The notes: generated from the sequence alone by a model not told the origin. A stretch of DNA of 64,000 nucleotides from Nitrospinota bacterium (GCA_009873655.1 WAIB01000006.1:29936-93935), one strand, 5' to 3'; numbered from the stretch's first letter, positions 17,779-26,626 are shown. Translations and numbers: made by a program.

Positions 17779-18957
17779 CTAGCCCATGATGAATTTTCTG
17801 TCAGGCAAAAAGTTTCCGTTGCTGTCGTAATACTCTTTCAGGTTATGCCAACTCAAATGGATATCGCAGTCCTGGCAAATGGGGACGTCAAACCGTTTAC
17901 GGCCGACCATCTGGTTGCGGTAGCTTTTCATCTTCGGACCGTTCCAGACTTCGGTGATGGAATGGGTTTTCAAGTCGCCAACAACGGTCTGGGAAAACAT
18001 ATCAGCGCAGCAAAGAACCACACTGCCATCCCAGTAAACCACCATCCACTTCCACAATTGCGTGCAGGGTGCGACATTGGCTTGATTGAACCGCTTGTGC
18101 GTGTAACGCGTTTTATTGACCGTGGAAATTTCATAATCTTTGATGAATGCGTCTTTATCCAGTTTACCCGCCCAGTTGGAAATAATATTGTCATCGATCG
18201 AATTCAACACCACCGAACAATCGTGGGAAGCGATGATTTTAAACAACTCCTGCTGCATCGTTTCTTCCACCGTTTTCAGAGTCTTGATACGGATGTTGAC
18301 GGGAACCGGTTTAGCGGACTTTTTATTCTCTTCAAGGAAATAAACAATATTGTCGCGGACCACATCGAAACTCATTTTCTTGACATCTTCGAACGTTTCC
18401 TTGTCGAGCTCATCGAGACTGATGTCCACTCCAACCCCGTGTTTGAGAAGTGTGGGAACAATTTTTTCGTTGAGGAAAAATCCGTTAGTAAGAACCTCGA
18501 CCTTATGAATTCCGGGATATCGCTTGAGGTACTCGATGCGCTCCTGCATATGCTTGTCCATCAACGGTTCGCCAAACGTGCCGAACGTCACCACGCCGCC
18601 ACGGGTTCCAAAATCGTCGATGATCTTGCGGTATACCTCCATATCCATCGCGCCTACGTTGGTCAGGTCGGGATTCGGGCACCAGACACATTTCGCGTTG
18701 CACCGGTTGGTGATATCGATCAACAGGGCGCCCGGCCATTCCTCAAGGGTTCTGGCAAGGGGCCGGACCGCTCCGTCGAAAAGAGGCGAGTCGTAAACCC
18801 TGCGGCGAAAATAGTCCATTGCCGGGAAGAAAGGGATTTTCTTGATCCACTTCTTAACGGGATTCTCACGAATGGGATCCGGGATATTTGGTGGAATGAC
18901 AGGTTCAGGCAATTCAGCCTGTTTTTCTGTTTTTTCCAGTGTGGAGGTTTCGTTCAT
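17779..18957 (-). CDS. radical SAM/SPASM domain protein
   Basis: 392 residues. The radical SAM cluster motif is CNAKCVWC (near residue 88, preceded by LLIDITNR), with GGEP-like TFGEPLMDK and a TIM-barrel strand pattern. The C-terminal third has a SPASM-like extension: CTQLWKWMVVYWDGSVVLCC, VGDLKTHSITEVWNG and a terminal CQDC. SPASM proteins bind extra Fe-S clusters and often modify peptides, but many stand-alone members in polysaccharide clusters are of unknown substrate. It lies next to glycosyltransferase and flippase genes, so a role in glycan or lipid modification is possible. Confidence 0.85.
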   Translation of the reverse strand: MNETSTLEKTEKQAELPEPVIPPNIPDPIRENPVKKWIKKIPFFPAMDYFRRRVYDSPLFDGAVRPLARTLEEWPGALLIDITNRCNAKCVWCPNPDLTNVGAMDMEVYRKIIDDFGTRGGVVTFGTFGEPLMDKHMQERIEYLKRYPGIHKVEVLTNGFFLNEKIVPTLLKHGVGVDISLDELDKETFEDVKKMSFDVVRDNIVYFLEENKKSAKPVPVNIRIKTLKTVEETMQQELFKIIASHDCSVVLNSIDDNIISNWAGKLDKDAFIKDYEISTVNKTRYTHKRFNQANVAPCTQLWKWMVVYWDGSVVLCCADMFSQTVVGDLKTHSITEVWNGPKMKSYRNQMVGRKRFDVPICQDCDIHLSWHNLKEYYDSNGNFLPDRKFIMG

Positions 18958-19080
18958 AGGGGGTTCACTTGTGAAAAGTCCTTTAATCCCTAGCGGATAT
19001 TTTAACTTATTTCTTGAGCAGATATAACCGGGAGAAGGCGCCCGTTTTTAAAAGCCTTCCCCGGATCGGGAAATGTGAAC

Positions 19081-19099
19081 ATGGCCCTTTATGGGCCAT
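19081..19099 (-). terminator. hairpin at the 3' end of the DUF2784 gene
   Basis: ATGGCCC-TTTAT-GGGCCAT (19081-19087 and 19093-19099) is a perfect 7-bp stem that starts exactly at the stop codon of the minus-strand gene. There is no clear T-tract after it on the minus strand, so termination is likely but not proven. Confidence 0.5.
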
Positions 19100-19467
19100 T
19101 ATTGTTCCTGGTTTTCATTGCGACGGGAGGCACTCCAGAGCGGTTTCCAGAAAAAGGAAGAGGCGACCAGAACCAGAAACGCGACGGACAGATAAACCAC
19201 AAAATCGGCAGCCATCCCTTCCACATAAATGATCCGGCGCAGCCAGGTGGCGATGAAAGAACCTTCATACACCGCGCGGCCCCTTAAATGTTCTTCGAGG
19301 ATCGTTAAGGGACATGGCTTTCCCAGAACCATCAGTGTAGAAATATAGGCCAGCAGACAGGCATGAAAAATGCGGAACCGGTGTAGGTTGCAATAGAGTC
19401 CCACCGGGAAGCCGAAAATAACAAAAAGGATAACCAGAAAATGAAGGATGAGAACAAATTCGATCAT
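19099..19467 (-). CDS. DUF2784 family inner-membrane protein
   Basis: 122 residues with three to four hydrophobic helices (FVLILHFLVILFVIFGFPVG, FHACLLAYISTLMVLG, DFVVYLSVAFLVLVASSF). The sequence GKPCPLTILEEHLRGRAVYEGSFIATWL matches the signature region of DUF2784 (CPLT..E..LR ... Y.GSFI). Function unknown. It is divergent from the STAS gene with its start only about 60 bases away, and a hairpin lies at its 3' end. Confidence 0.85.
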   Translation of the reverse strand: MIEFVLILHFLVILFVIFGFPVGLYCNLHRFRIFHACLLAYISTLMVLGKPCPLTILEEHLRGRAVYEGSFIATWLRRIIYVEGMAADFVVYLSVAFLVLVASSFFWKPLWSASRRNENQEQ

Positions 19468-19494
19468 ATTTCATTATTACACACCTCTTTGCCC

Positions 19495-19500
19495 TATAAT
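19495..19500 (+). promoter_or_regulatory. TATAAT -10 box upstream of the STAS gene
   Basis: A perfect TATAAT lies 26 bases before the chosen ATG at 19526. The -35 region about 17 bases upstream (around 19472) is only a weak match, so an activator or extended contact may be needed. Confidence 0.45.
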
Positions 19501-19525
19501 GGGGATGTTAAAAGTGGAGAATGCC

Positions 19526-19858
19526 ATGCAGGTAACCGGAGAATTAAAAAACAACGCCTTTGTCGTGACCATCCAGGGACAGATCGATACGGAAACCTAC
19601 GGTGAGTTCAACAAAATTCTGGAAGGTTACGTGGAAGGGAACTTCACACCTTTTGTTATTAATTGTAAAGACCTGGAATATATCAACAGCAGTGGACTGA
19701 CCAGCTTTGTTCACCTGTCGCAAATGCTGGAAACCTTCCAACTGAAACTTTTGTTTTGCGAAATACAACCTGCGGTCCAGGAGGTGATCGACATCACCGA
19801 GTTGGGAACCTACTTCAATATCTACGCCACCGAACAAGCGGCACTGGAGAGTTTGTAA
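19526..19858 (+). CDS. STAS domain anti-anti-sigma factor-like protein
   Basis: 110 residues from ATG 19526, chosen because GGAGA lies five bases before it (19516-19520); an earlier in-frame ATG at 19505 is not preceded by a good site. The protein is a single STAS domain: FVVTIQGQIDTETYGEFNKI, then FVINCKDLEYINSSGLTSFV with the serine of the SSGL motif in the position that is phosphorylated in SpoIIAA-type proteins. Such proteins bind anti-sigma kinases or signalling partners. No kinase or phosphatase partner is adjacent. Confidence 0.85.
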   Translation: MQVTGELKNNAFVVTIQGQIDTETYGEFNKILEGYVEGNFTPFVINCKDLEYINSSGLTSFVHLSQMLETFQLKLLFCEIQPAVQEVIDITELGTYFNIYATEQAALESL

Positions 19859-19941
19859 CAGACCTACCTCCCTCGACCCTTTGAAGCTCACTTGAAATGA
19901 AAAAGTTTTGTCACGCGCACTTGCCTGCTGCTATTTACCTT

Positions 19942-20373
19942 CTAATGGCGGAGGCGCGGGTTGGCGTAAAAAGCCACGAGGTCTTTAACGGAGATGATCC
20001 CTTCGATTCTGCCTTCTATGGTTATCGCCAGATGGCGGATTGTATTTTTCGCCATGAACTGGTTGGCGTCGGTCACCGGTTGAGTTCCTTCCAGAGTGAT
20101 CAGGGGACTGCTCATGACTTCTTTTACCGCAGTGGTTTCCGCGTCCAACCCCTTGCCGAGGACCTTGCGGGTGAGGTCTCTCTCGGTGACGATGCCGATG
20201 TATTCCCCTCCGTTTTTTACCAGCACCGAGCCGATGTTTCTTTCGGTCATCATTTGCGAAACTTCGCGGATGGTTGAATCGCGCGTCACGCTTTGCACAG
20301 GGGACGACATGTATTCAGCGATAGTTTCTTCTACCTTTTCCTGTTTGGCGAAGTGATGCGTTTTATGTTTCAT
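19942..20373 (-). CDS. CBS-domain pair protein
   Basis: 143 residues made of two CBS motifs: the first MSSPVQSVTRDSTIREVSQ ... IGSVLV ... GIVTERDLTRKV, the second VMSSPLITLEGTQPVTDANQ ... IRHLAI ... GIISVKDLV. Bateman modules bind adenine nucleotides such as AMP, ATP or SAM and act as energy-state sensors. With no other domain it probably regulates a partner protein. It is convergent with the STAS gene (83 bases between stops). Confidence 0.9.
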   Translation of the reverse strand: MKHKTHHFAKQEKVEETIAEYMSSPVQSVTRDSTIREVSQMMTERNIGSVLVKNGGEYIGIVTERDLTRKVLGKGLDAETTAVKEVMSSPLITLEGTQPVTDANQFMAKNTIRHLAITIEGRIEGIISVKDLVAFYANPRLRH

Positions 20374-20729
20374 AAGAAGACAAAGCTCCTCTCAAGGGAA
20401 GGTGATTGAGGTTTATTAAAAACCTTTATAAAAGATGGGCCCTGATTCCGGTTTTCGCTACTCAAAGGTGAAAACTTTTAGAAATCAATTGTCTCAAGAG
20501 GGGAGATATCTGGATATGGAAGAACGGTTGGAAGGTTTTCGAAAAATTGCCGGGTTCGAAATTTTCCAGACAAACAACCGCCCCACACCCCATACCGTAA
20601 GGCTTTTCATTTCAAAATATTAGTGATGTTCCGACAACCATGATCGTGATAAAATACGGTTTAACAACATTTTGTGATGCAACTGAAACAAAATTGAGGA
20701 GCAATTGAAATATTCATATGCGATATTAA
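20374..20729. other. intergenic region without a supported gene
   Basis: 356 bases. A short open frame at 20435-20623 shows no family resemblance and no ribosome binding site, so I do not call it. A strong-looking TTGAGGAG sequence lies at 20694-20701, upstream of the small ORF at 20730. Confidence 0.4.
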
Positions 20730-20939
20730 ATGGAAGAAAAAGAGTTGTTGTTCGGGGAAAAAATAATGAATGCGAAAAAGAAGGTCTTGTCCTTCGACGA
20801 GTTGGATGCCGACGAGTTGAAAGAATTGATCCAATCGTGATCCATCAAGAAACCGGCAAAGAAAACCAAGAAGCTTCCACTGAAAGAAGAAAAACCGAAA
20901 TCCCGGAGGCATTGGGAAATCCGGGAAGCCCACTTATAA
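20730..20939 (+). pseudogene. short lysine-rich ORF interrupted by an in-frame TGA
   Basis: ATG 20730 opens 36 codons (including KKKVLSFDELDADELKEL) ending at TGA 20838-20840. In the same frame the sequence continues for 32 more codons with similar lysine-rich character (SIKKPAKKTKKLPLKEEK) to TAA 20937. The composition on both sides suggests a 68-codon gene with a stop mutation, or simply a 36-residue protein followed by chance open frame. An alternative internal start is ATG 20766. I know no family for it. Confidence 0.35.
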
Positions 20940-21018
20940 TAAACATTTCATATTTTCATGCCTCATCGGGAAACATTCAATCCTCCAGCCAATGATTCCC
21001 GCGGGGCGCTACACCTCA

Positions 21019-23748
21019 CTAGACTTTCCAGTTTCTGGCTGCGCTGAGTTTTAGAAGTGCGGGTAAAAAAGTAATGCTCGCAATCAGGCAGCAAAGCACT
21101 CCCAGAGAAAGCACCAGTCCGAGGCTGAACACGCCGTAATGGTCGGCCACCATCATGCTGCCAAAACCGATGATCGTGGTGAGTGAGCTCAGCACTACTG
21201 CCTGTCCGGTGCTTTTGCCCAGCACCACTTTGGTCTTGTCTTCTTCTTCACGGTAACGGTGCGTGATATGAATTCCATTCACCACACCGATTCCCAGAAT
21301 CAATGGCAGGATAACCAGGTTTGCCATATTGAGTTTGAGGTTGAAAACGTCCATGATTCCCAACGTCCATATCGAACCTACGAATACGGGAAGCAGAATG
21401 AAGATAACGGTCCGCAGGTTTCTGAAGACAGCAAAAACATAAATGATGATCGCTGTCATGGCATAGATGCCGCCGTTGATGTAGCCTTCTGTCATCAACC
21501 GGGTGGAATTGAACATATGCACCGCGCTGCCTGTGACATGGGGATCGACCGAGCGAAGGTCTTTTAAGTATGCCTGGCGTTTCTCAAGGTTCCAGATATC
21601 CACACTGGGGAAAACAGTAATGAGATATTTTCCCTGCTCGGAGATAAATCGCTCGCGCAAACTTTTGGGGAGACCTGAAATTTCAACGAACTGCGGATCG
21701 GCGTTTTGTTTGAGTTCTTCCATCAGGCCGCGATAATCCACAAAAAGTTCTTCTGAAAATTTTTCCAGCCTGGCAGCGGCGAGGTCCGGCTGCAAGCTTT
21801 CAACACCTTTTGAGAATTGGTCTATTTCCCGTGCCGCCTGGGCCACCTTGTCCTCCTTTCCTTCCCGTCCCTGCAGTTTGAAGCGGATGCGTTTCAAGGT
21901 TTTTTTCAGGGCCTTGAGTGAGAAAGGCTCATCCTCTTCTTCTACATAAATTTCGTTCAGCATGGATGCCAGGTTTTCTTTCACATACTCGGCATTTTCT
22001 TTCTGGTTCTCAGGAACCATTGCGGCGATGCTTTCTACATTCTCCACGGTGGGCAGGGTTTTCAGTTTGGCTTCTTTTTCCCTCACCTCTTCCAGCGAAT
22101 CTGCGAGGAAGGCCGCGGACCAGGCTGAGCGACCGGCATTTTCCAGAATGCGCATTTCATATCGCACCGCTTCGGTTCCCTTGGCCTGCAGGTTCAGCAA
22201 ATTGTAATCAAAAAAGTTTTTCCGGAGAGAAAGCGAAGCGACCCCCACCAGTACGGTACAGACAATAATAATGAGTTTATAGTGGTCGAAAAACGAATCG
22301 AGTTTGCTGATCCTTGCGGTGACGGGTTTTTCTTTAAATTTGGGATAATGAGGTGTGCGCCATTTTTCCTCAACCGTTACCAGTGCCGGGAGCAACAAAA
22401 TCATCGCTATCATGCAAAAGAGGATTCCCCACCCGGCAATCCAACCCAACTCGACAATTCCTATAAAATCTGTGAGGACCATGGCCCCGAAGGCCATCGC
22501 GGTGGTAATGGCCCCTGAAAAATTTCCCTGTCCTGTTCCCTGCAATGTTTTTTGCAGCGCGGGAAGGATGTCGTTTCCGGATTGTCGCTCTTCTTTAAAA
22601 CGTTCGAGAATGTGGATACCAAAATCGATGCCAAGCCCAATAAGAATCGTTGTAAAAACCACCGAAAGAATATTGAGATGACCCACCGTCAGGGATGTGA
22701 AACCCAACGACCATGCCAGGGCAATCAGCAGGCTGAACACGGCCAACAGGGGTTTTACGATACCCTTAAACGCGATGATGAACAACAGGGCAACACCAGC
22801 GAGCGCGATTTTAGATGCCAGCTCCACATCTTTTTGCGTGGTCACCATTTCATCGGTGGATATGACATCTTCACCGGTGAGGCCCACTTCGATTTCAGGA
22901 AAATCTTTTTTCACTTCCGCGATCAGGTCGCGTGCAGAGTAAACCGAATCTTTATACCCGGTAAAACTGGTTTCGTCTTCGTTTGGAACGGCGAGAATAA
23001 AAAGCAGTTTCTCGTTTTTTGAAACGAGGTATCCTTTATCTCTCAGTGATTCCTCCCCGTCATTGAAAAGGGATTGCCAGGGGGATTGGTAAATATAATT
23101 TTTTTCCAGAGATCGGTTCATCTCTTCAAGAAGACGAATCAATAAATTCAGATCGTTCTCATCGTTTTTATCTTCTTCCTCCTCATCGCCCTCTCCAAGA
23201 AAGTCCGTCATCAAAGAATCCACCATACCGGAGCTGATTTCCGTATTGATCTGGTTGAGCAGGGGGTTGAGTCCCGGCGAAGAATTTATCGATTCGATGA
23301 AGTCCTGATGTTCCTCCAGTTTTTCCTGAAGACTTTTCAAATCATCGGGGTCGAGGTAAAGCAGGAAACGCGAGCGGAAGTAACTGGTATCGAATTTATA
23401 GATGACCTGTGAAAACAGGTCTGGATGGTTTTTCAGTTTTGCGGCCAGGGATTCCGAAAACTGCGCCAGGCGCGAAGGGGTTCCCCCTTCGGCAACAATG
23501 ACCATGCCTTCCAGGTCTTTAAAATGTTTACGGTACTCTTTGTAGCGTTTTACGTAGGGCAGTCCTTTGGCAACAAGGTCTCCCCGCCCGGTTTTAAAAG
23601 TCAATTTTTCTCCGGTGACCCAGATTGAGAGTGCCGCGAGAATTAAAGAAAACGCAATGATGATGAGGGAGTGCCTGAAAGCCAGACGCTCAATCAAATA
23701 GAAAAGTCTATTGAGCAAAGAAGGTCTATCTCTATTGGGATTTGACAT
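21019..23748 (-). CDS. RND/MMPL superfamily exporter (possibly HpnN-like)
   Basis: 909 residues with the two-fold layout of RND transporters: one helix near 28-45, a large periplasmic loop (about 50-305), a helix bundle (about 310-455, including FTTILIGLGIDFGIHILERF), then a helix near 490, a second loop and a second bundle (760-905, with ILPLILGIGVVNGIHITHRY). The paired GxGxDFGIH and GIGVVNGIH sequences are the repeated MMPL motif. The loops are strongly charged with coiled-coil-like stretches. Substrates of the family are hydrophobic (hopanoids for HpnN, lipids for MmpL). A squalene-hopene cyclase is encoded 16 kb away, which makes a hopanoid role possible but not shown. Confidence 0.85.
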   Translation of the reverse strand: MSNPNRDRPSLLNRLFYLIERLAFRHSLIIIAFSLILAALSIWVTGEKLTFKTGRGDLVAKGLPYVKRYKEYRKHFKDLEGMVIVAEGGTPSRLAQFSESLAAKLKNHPDLFSQVIYKFDTSYFRSRFLLYLDPDDLKSLQEKLEEHQDFIESINSSPGLNPLLNQINTEISSGMVDSLMTDFLGEGDEEEEDKNDENDLNLLIRLLEEMNRSLEKNYIYQSPWQSLFNDGEESLRDKGYLVSKNEKLLFILAVPNEDETSFTGYKDSVYSARDLIAEVKKDFPEIEVGLTGEDVISTDEMVTTQKDVELASKIALAGVALLFIIAFKGIVKPLLAVFSLLIALAWSLGFTSLTVGHLNILSVVFTTILIGLGIDFGIHILERFKEERQSGNDILPALQKTLQGTGQGNFSGAITTAMAFGAMVLTDFIGIVELGWIAGWGILFCMIAMILLLPALVTVEEKWRTPHYPKFKEKPVTARISKLDSFFDHYKLIIIVCTVLVGVASLSLRKNFFDYNLLNLQAKGTEAVRYEMRILENAGRSAWSAAFLADSLEEVREKEAKLKTLPTVENVESIAAMVPENQKENAEYVKENLASMLNEIYVEEEDEPFSLKALKKTLKRIRFKLQGREGKEDKVAQAAREIDQFSKGVESLQPDLAAARLEKFSEELFVDYRGLMEELKQNADPQFVEISGLPKSLRERFISEQGKYLITVFPSVDIWNLEKRQAYLKDLRSVDPHVTGSAVHMFNSTRLMTEGYINGGIYAMTAIIIYVFAVFRNLRTVIFILLPVFVGSIWTLGIMDVFNLKLNMANLVILPLILGIGVVNGIHITHRYREEEDKTKVVLGKSTGQAVVLSSLTTIIGFGSMMVADHYGVFSLGLVLSLGVLCCLIASITFLPALLKLSAARNWKV

Positions 23749-23848
23749 GAATGGGAAAACCGGGGAGTCGCCGCGCTTCTTTCAGGAACGGGTTTCGGCT
23801 GGAATTAAAGGAATTGCCGGGTTTCATTTCCCACAGGGCGTGGCCCGG

Positions 23849-24454
23849 TTAGAAGCGCATGCCCAGACTGAAAATGTGGGCGTTAAGGCCAATGTTGGGA
23901 AATTCGATTCCTGAATTAGAAACGTGCCACAACCGGTAGTTTAAAGACCAGGCACTGTCTTGATTATAAAACTCGATCCCCGCACCGATGTGCAGCAAAA
24001 ATTCGAATTTCGTAGCGATTTCCCGGGTAGCTAAATCATTCCAATCTCCGTATGAGAAACCGGCACCGGCTAGAATATTGGGTGCCCATTTTCTTTCCGG
24101 ACTGAGAAACTTGTACTGAGCCATGAGAGGTGAAAAACCCCATTGTGTGTTCCCCCCCCGGTCCGCAGCGATGGCAACCCCTGCTTCTGCATGGTAGAAC
24201 AAGGCACCCTGGTACCAGGACTCACCGATCAGACCGGTTATATTGTGCTGCCAGTTTGGGAAGAGAAAAAGGGTTCCTATATTGATCCGGTCCCTTCCCG
24301 GAGGCAAATCGAAGGTATAACCCCATCCCGCCTGAGCACCAAAGTCATGCGACCCTTTTTCAAACCGCTGAGAAAAGGTCTCTGCATCAGCCGGACTGGA
24401 AAAGGTTGAAAAGGTCAGGAAGAGAGCGGTGACAGCGCCAAGCAAAAATCTCAT
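23849..24454 (-). CDS. PagL-type lipid A 3-O-deacylase (acyloxyacyl hydrolase family)
   Basis: 201 residues from ATG 24454; in-frame ATGs at 24490 and 24541 would put extra residues before the signal peptide (MRFLLGAVTALFLTFSTF ... ADA). The mature protein alternates hydrophobic residues like a small outer-membrane beta-barrel and ends in F (LGMRF), the usual C-terminal aromatic of outer-membrane proteins. The catalytic PagL signature is present: RLWHVSNSGIEFPNIGLN, with the His-Ser pair of the active site. PagL removes the 3-O acyl chain of lipid A in the outer membrane. It sits between the exporter gene and divergent tatA. Confidence 0.85.
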   Translation of the reverse strand: MRFLLGAVTALFLTFSTFSSPADAETFSQRFEKGSHDFGAQAGWGYTFDLPPGRDRINIGTLFLFPNWQHNITGLIGESWYQGALFYHAEAGVAIAADRGGNTQWGFSPLMAQYKFLSPERKWAPNILAGAGFSYGDWNDLATREIATKFEFLLHIGAGIEFYNQDSAWSLNYRLWHVSNSGIEFPNIGLNAHIFSLGMRF

Positions 24455-24551
24455 AACTAGTTGTTTCCCAAAGTCTAATTTAATAATCATTTCTACTTCA
24501 AAGCCGAAATTGTAACATAATGGTTTGCTATTTTCATGCAATTATTGGGGT

Positions 24552-24579
24552 TTGCATGGTCAAGGTTTAATGTTATAAT
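24552..24579 (+). promoter_or_regulatory. sigma-70-like promoter of tatA
   Basis: TTGCAT (24552-24557), a 16-base spacer, then a perfect TATAAT (24574-24579), 35 bases before the tatA start. Confidence 0.6.
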
Positions 24580-24614
24580 CGGCCTTTTCTCAAATAAATA
24601 AAGGGATTTTCGCT

Positions 24615-24893
24615 ATGATGGGAATTGGTTTTCCAGAATTAATGATCATTTTGGTCATTATTATGATTATCTTCGGTGCAGGCAAGCTTCCTGAAATTGG
24701 CAGCGCTTTTGGAAACAGCATCCGGAACTTTAAAAAATCGATGAAGGATGCGGAACAGGAAAATGAAGAATTACCTGAAGGCTCGAATGCAGAAAACGCT
24801 ATAACAGAGGGTGACGCTGAAGGACAACCTGCTGAAGGTACCAATCCTGCCGAAAACCCTGTTGCCTCAACAACAGAACCCGAGCAAAAGTAA
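24615..24893 (+). CDS. tatA: twin-arginine translocase subunit TatA
   Basis: 92 residues. A single N-terminal helix with the conserved FPEL start ([21 protein letters not shown]), the [10 protein letters not shown] hinge, an amphipathic helix ([18 protein letters not shown]) and an acidic, unstructured tail. This is the TatA/TatE pattern; TatA oligomers form the translocation pore for folded proteins at the inner membrane. No tatB or tatC is nearby. ATG 24618 is an equally possible start one codon later. An AAGGGA site precedes the ATG. Confidence 0.93.
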   Translation: MMGIGFPELMIILVIIMIIFGAGKLPEIGSAFGNSIRNFKKSMKDAEQENEELPEGSNAENAITEGDAEGQPAEGTNPAENPVASTTEPEQK

Positions 24894-25086
24894 ACCGTTT
24901 CTTACTGTTTTTTGCCTGAATCCGGGTTTCTTGACACGAAAATATTCAGGCAGAGCCTTCAAATTGAATCGCTTTGCTATTTTGCGCATCTTATTTATTA
25001 CGATGGGCGAAATAGCATATTTCGGCGGTTTTCTGAGAATAAAGAGACACACGCCCTTCCGATTAATTTAAAGCCGAATTGCTATA

Positions 25087-25716
25087 ATGTCTTTTTCCCA
25101 GCCAAAAGAAGATAAAGAAGTTGAAGAAGCGCTTGTGCGCGAGTTCCAGGCGGGCAACCTGGAGGCTTATGACAAAATAGCGGATATATACCAGAAAAAG
25201 ATTTACGGGCTCAGTTTCAATTTAACCCGCAATCAAATGGATGCGCAGGATGTGACTCAGGAAGTGCTCCTGACTCTATTCCGAAAGATCAACATGTTTC
25301 AGGGTAAATCGGCTTTTTCAAGTTGGGTTTACCGGATTACATTAAACGCCAGCTACATGAAGCTGCGCAGTAAAAAGAAAGAACCGAATATATCCATAGA
25401 CGAATTGATGCCTTCGTTCAATGGAGCGGGGTTTCAACAGGAAAAAATTCAGGACTGGTCAGAAAATACCGAATCCTTAATGTTTACGAATGAAACTCGT
25501 GACGTTATTAACAAAGCGGTTGATCTTCTTCCAGAAAAGGAAAAAGTGGTTTTTTTATTGCGGGATGTAGAAGGTCTTTCCACAGAAAAAACCGGGGAGA
25601 TTCTGGATTTGACGGTTCCGGCCGTTAAATCGAGGTTGCATCGAGCGAGATTGTTTTTAAGAAAAAAACTTTCAAATTACTTTGAAGAGTTTGCCTCAAG
25701 GAAAGCGGAAAAATGA
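25087..25716 (+). CDS. ECF-type RNA polymerase sigma factor
   Basis: 209 residues. Region 2 is clear (AYDKIADIYQKKIYGLSFNL, DAQDVTQEVLLTLFRKI, FSSWVYRITLN) and region 4 has the helix-turn-helix GLSTEKTGEILDLTVPAVKSRLHRARLFLRKKL. A linker of about 50 residues separates them. The next gene, a zinc-finger anti-sigma factor, overlaps its stop by an ATGA, which is the classic arrangement for an ECF sigma held inactive by its partner. The signal and the regulon are not visible here. Confidence 0.93.
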   Translation: MSFSQPKEDKEVEEALVREFQAGNLEAYDKIADIYQKKIYGLSFNLTRNQMDAQDVTQEVLLTLFRKINMFQGKSAFSSWVYRITLNASYMKLRSKKKEPNISIDELMPSFNGAGFQQEKIQDWSENTESLMFTNETRDVINKAVDLLPEKEKVVFLLRDVEGLSTEKTGEILDLTVPAVKSRLHRARLFLRKKLSNYFEEFASRKAEK

Positions 25717-25952
25717 TTTGTTGTAAAGAATGCCTAGACCTGCTTTATGATTACCTTGAAGGGGATCTGGACGCAGAAACCACAAAATCACTTGAAGAAC
25801 ATTTTGAGGATTGTCCTCCCTGCATTTCATTTTTAAACACCTATCAATCGACAACCAAGATCTGCCGAGAAACCCTGAATCAGGTAGAAATTCCGGAAGC
25901 GATAAGAGATACCCTGCTCAAGGTTCTTAAAGACCATAAAGAAAGCAATTGA
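25713..25952 (+). CDS. zinc-finger anti-sigma factor
   Basis: 79 residues with the anti-sigma zinc finger pattern: CCKECLDLLYDYLEGDLD ... LEEHFEDCPPCISFL, giving the H-x3-C-x2-C ligand set of zf-HC2/ZAS domains. There is no transmembrane helix, so it is a soluble anti-sigma, probably redox- or zinc-responsive by analogy with RsrA-type proteins. It starts at an ATGA overlap with the sigma gene, so the two are translationally coupled. Confidence 0.88.
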   Translation: MICCKECLDLLYDYLEGDLDAETTKSLEEHFEDCPPCISFLNTYQSTTKICRETLNQVEIPEAIRDTLLKVLKDHKESN

Positions 25953-26137
25953 CCTTAAGCGGGTTTAAAAACAGGGTCCCTATCACGCTCCCATATCCAA
26001 CTAACCCGTAATTAGACAATTATTACCGCTTCCGCTATAATTTTTTCAGGGGCATTTTATTCCAATTTGCCTTCATGATATCTGTTAATATATAAGTATC
26101 CTATCATTTATGGCACATTTACCTGAGGCTAAGGGAC

Positions 26138-26626
26138 ATGGTTGAAATGAAAGTTGAGGGGCTGACATTAGATCCACTGACGAACATGCCCATCATTATT
26201 TTAAAAGATTCGACAGGCGCAAAAGCATTGCCTATTTGGGTGGGATATTTTGAGGCCAACGCAATTGCCTTGGAAATTGAAAACATTTCCACGCCACGTC
26301 CCATGACCCATGATCTGTTGAAAAATCTGATTCTGAATATGAAAGCCGAGGTGAACCATATCCTGGTCAATGAATTAAAGGACAATACTTTTTATGCGGT
26401 TATATCTGTGGTCTGTGGAGACATCACCCTTTCCATTGACTCGCGGCCTTCCGATGCGATCGCTCTGGCCTTGAGAACCAAGTCCCCCATATATGTAGAA
26501 GAAAAAGTAATTGAGGCCGCCAAGAGCCTGGATCTCCCTGATCCGGAAAAAACGAACACAGATGATGAAAAACAATGGCAGGATTGGCTGAATAAAATAA
26601 AGCCGGAAGATTTTGGCAAGCTATAA
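26138..26626 (+). CDS. bifunctional nuclease family protein (DUF151)
   Basis: 162 residues. The DUF151/BFN core is recognisable: MKVEGLTLDPLTNMPIIIL, LPIWVGYFEANAIALEIE, RPMTHDLLKNLI, and SIDSRPSDAIALALRTKSPIYV. Members in plants have RNase and DNase activity; the bacterial role is unknown. It stands as a single gene ahead of nadK, with a hairpin in the gap. Confidence 0.9.
   Translation: MVEMKVEGLTLDPLTNMPIIILKDSTGAKALPIWVGYFEANAIALEIENISTPRPMTHDLLKNLILNMKAEVNHILVNELKDNTFYAVISVVCGDITLSIDSRPSDAIALALRTKSPIYVEEKVIEAAKSLDLPDPEKTNTDDEKQWQDWLNKIKPEDFGKL

Noticed and set aside
17728..18993. Open reading frame of 421 codons on the plus strand opposite the radical SAM gene
   Set aside because: It lies entirely opposite a gene with clear motifs (CNAKCVWC) and has no family resemblance, so it is an antisense shadow of biased codon use.
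20435..20623. Open frame of 62 codons in the gap after the CBS gene
   Set aside because: No ribosome binding site, no family signature and ordinary composition for non-coding sequence.
20838..20840. Selenocysteine codon
   Set aside because: No SECIS-like hairpin that I can recognise directly after the TGA and no redox motif around it.
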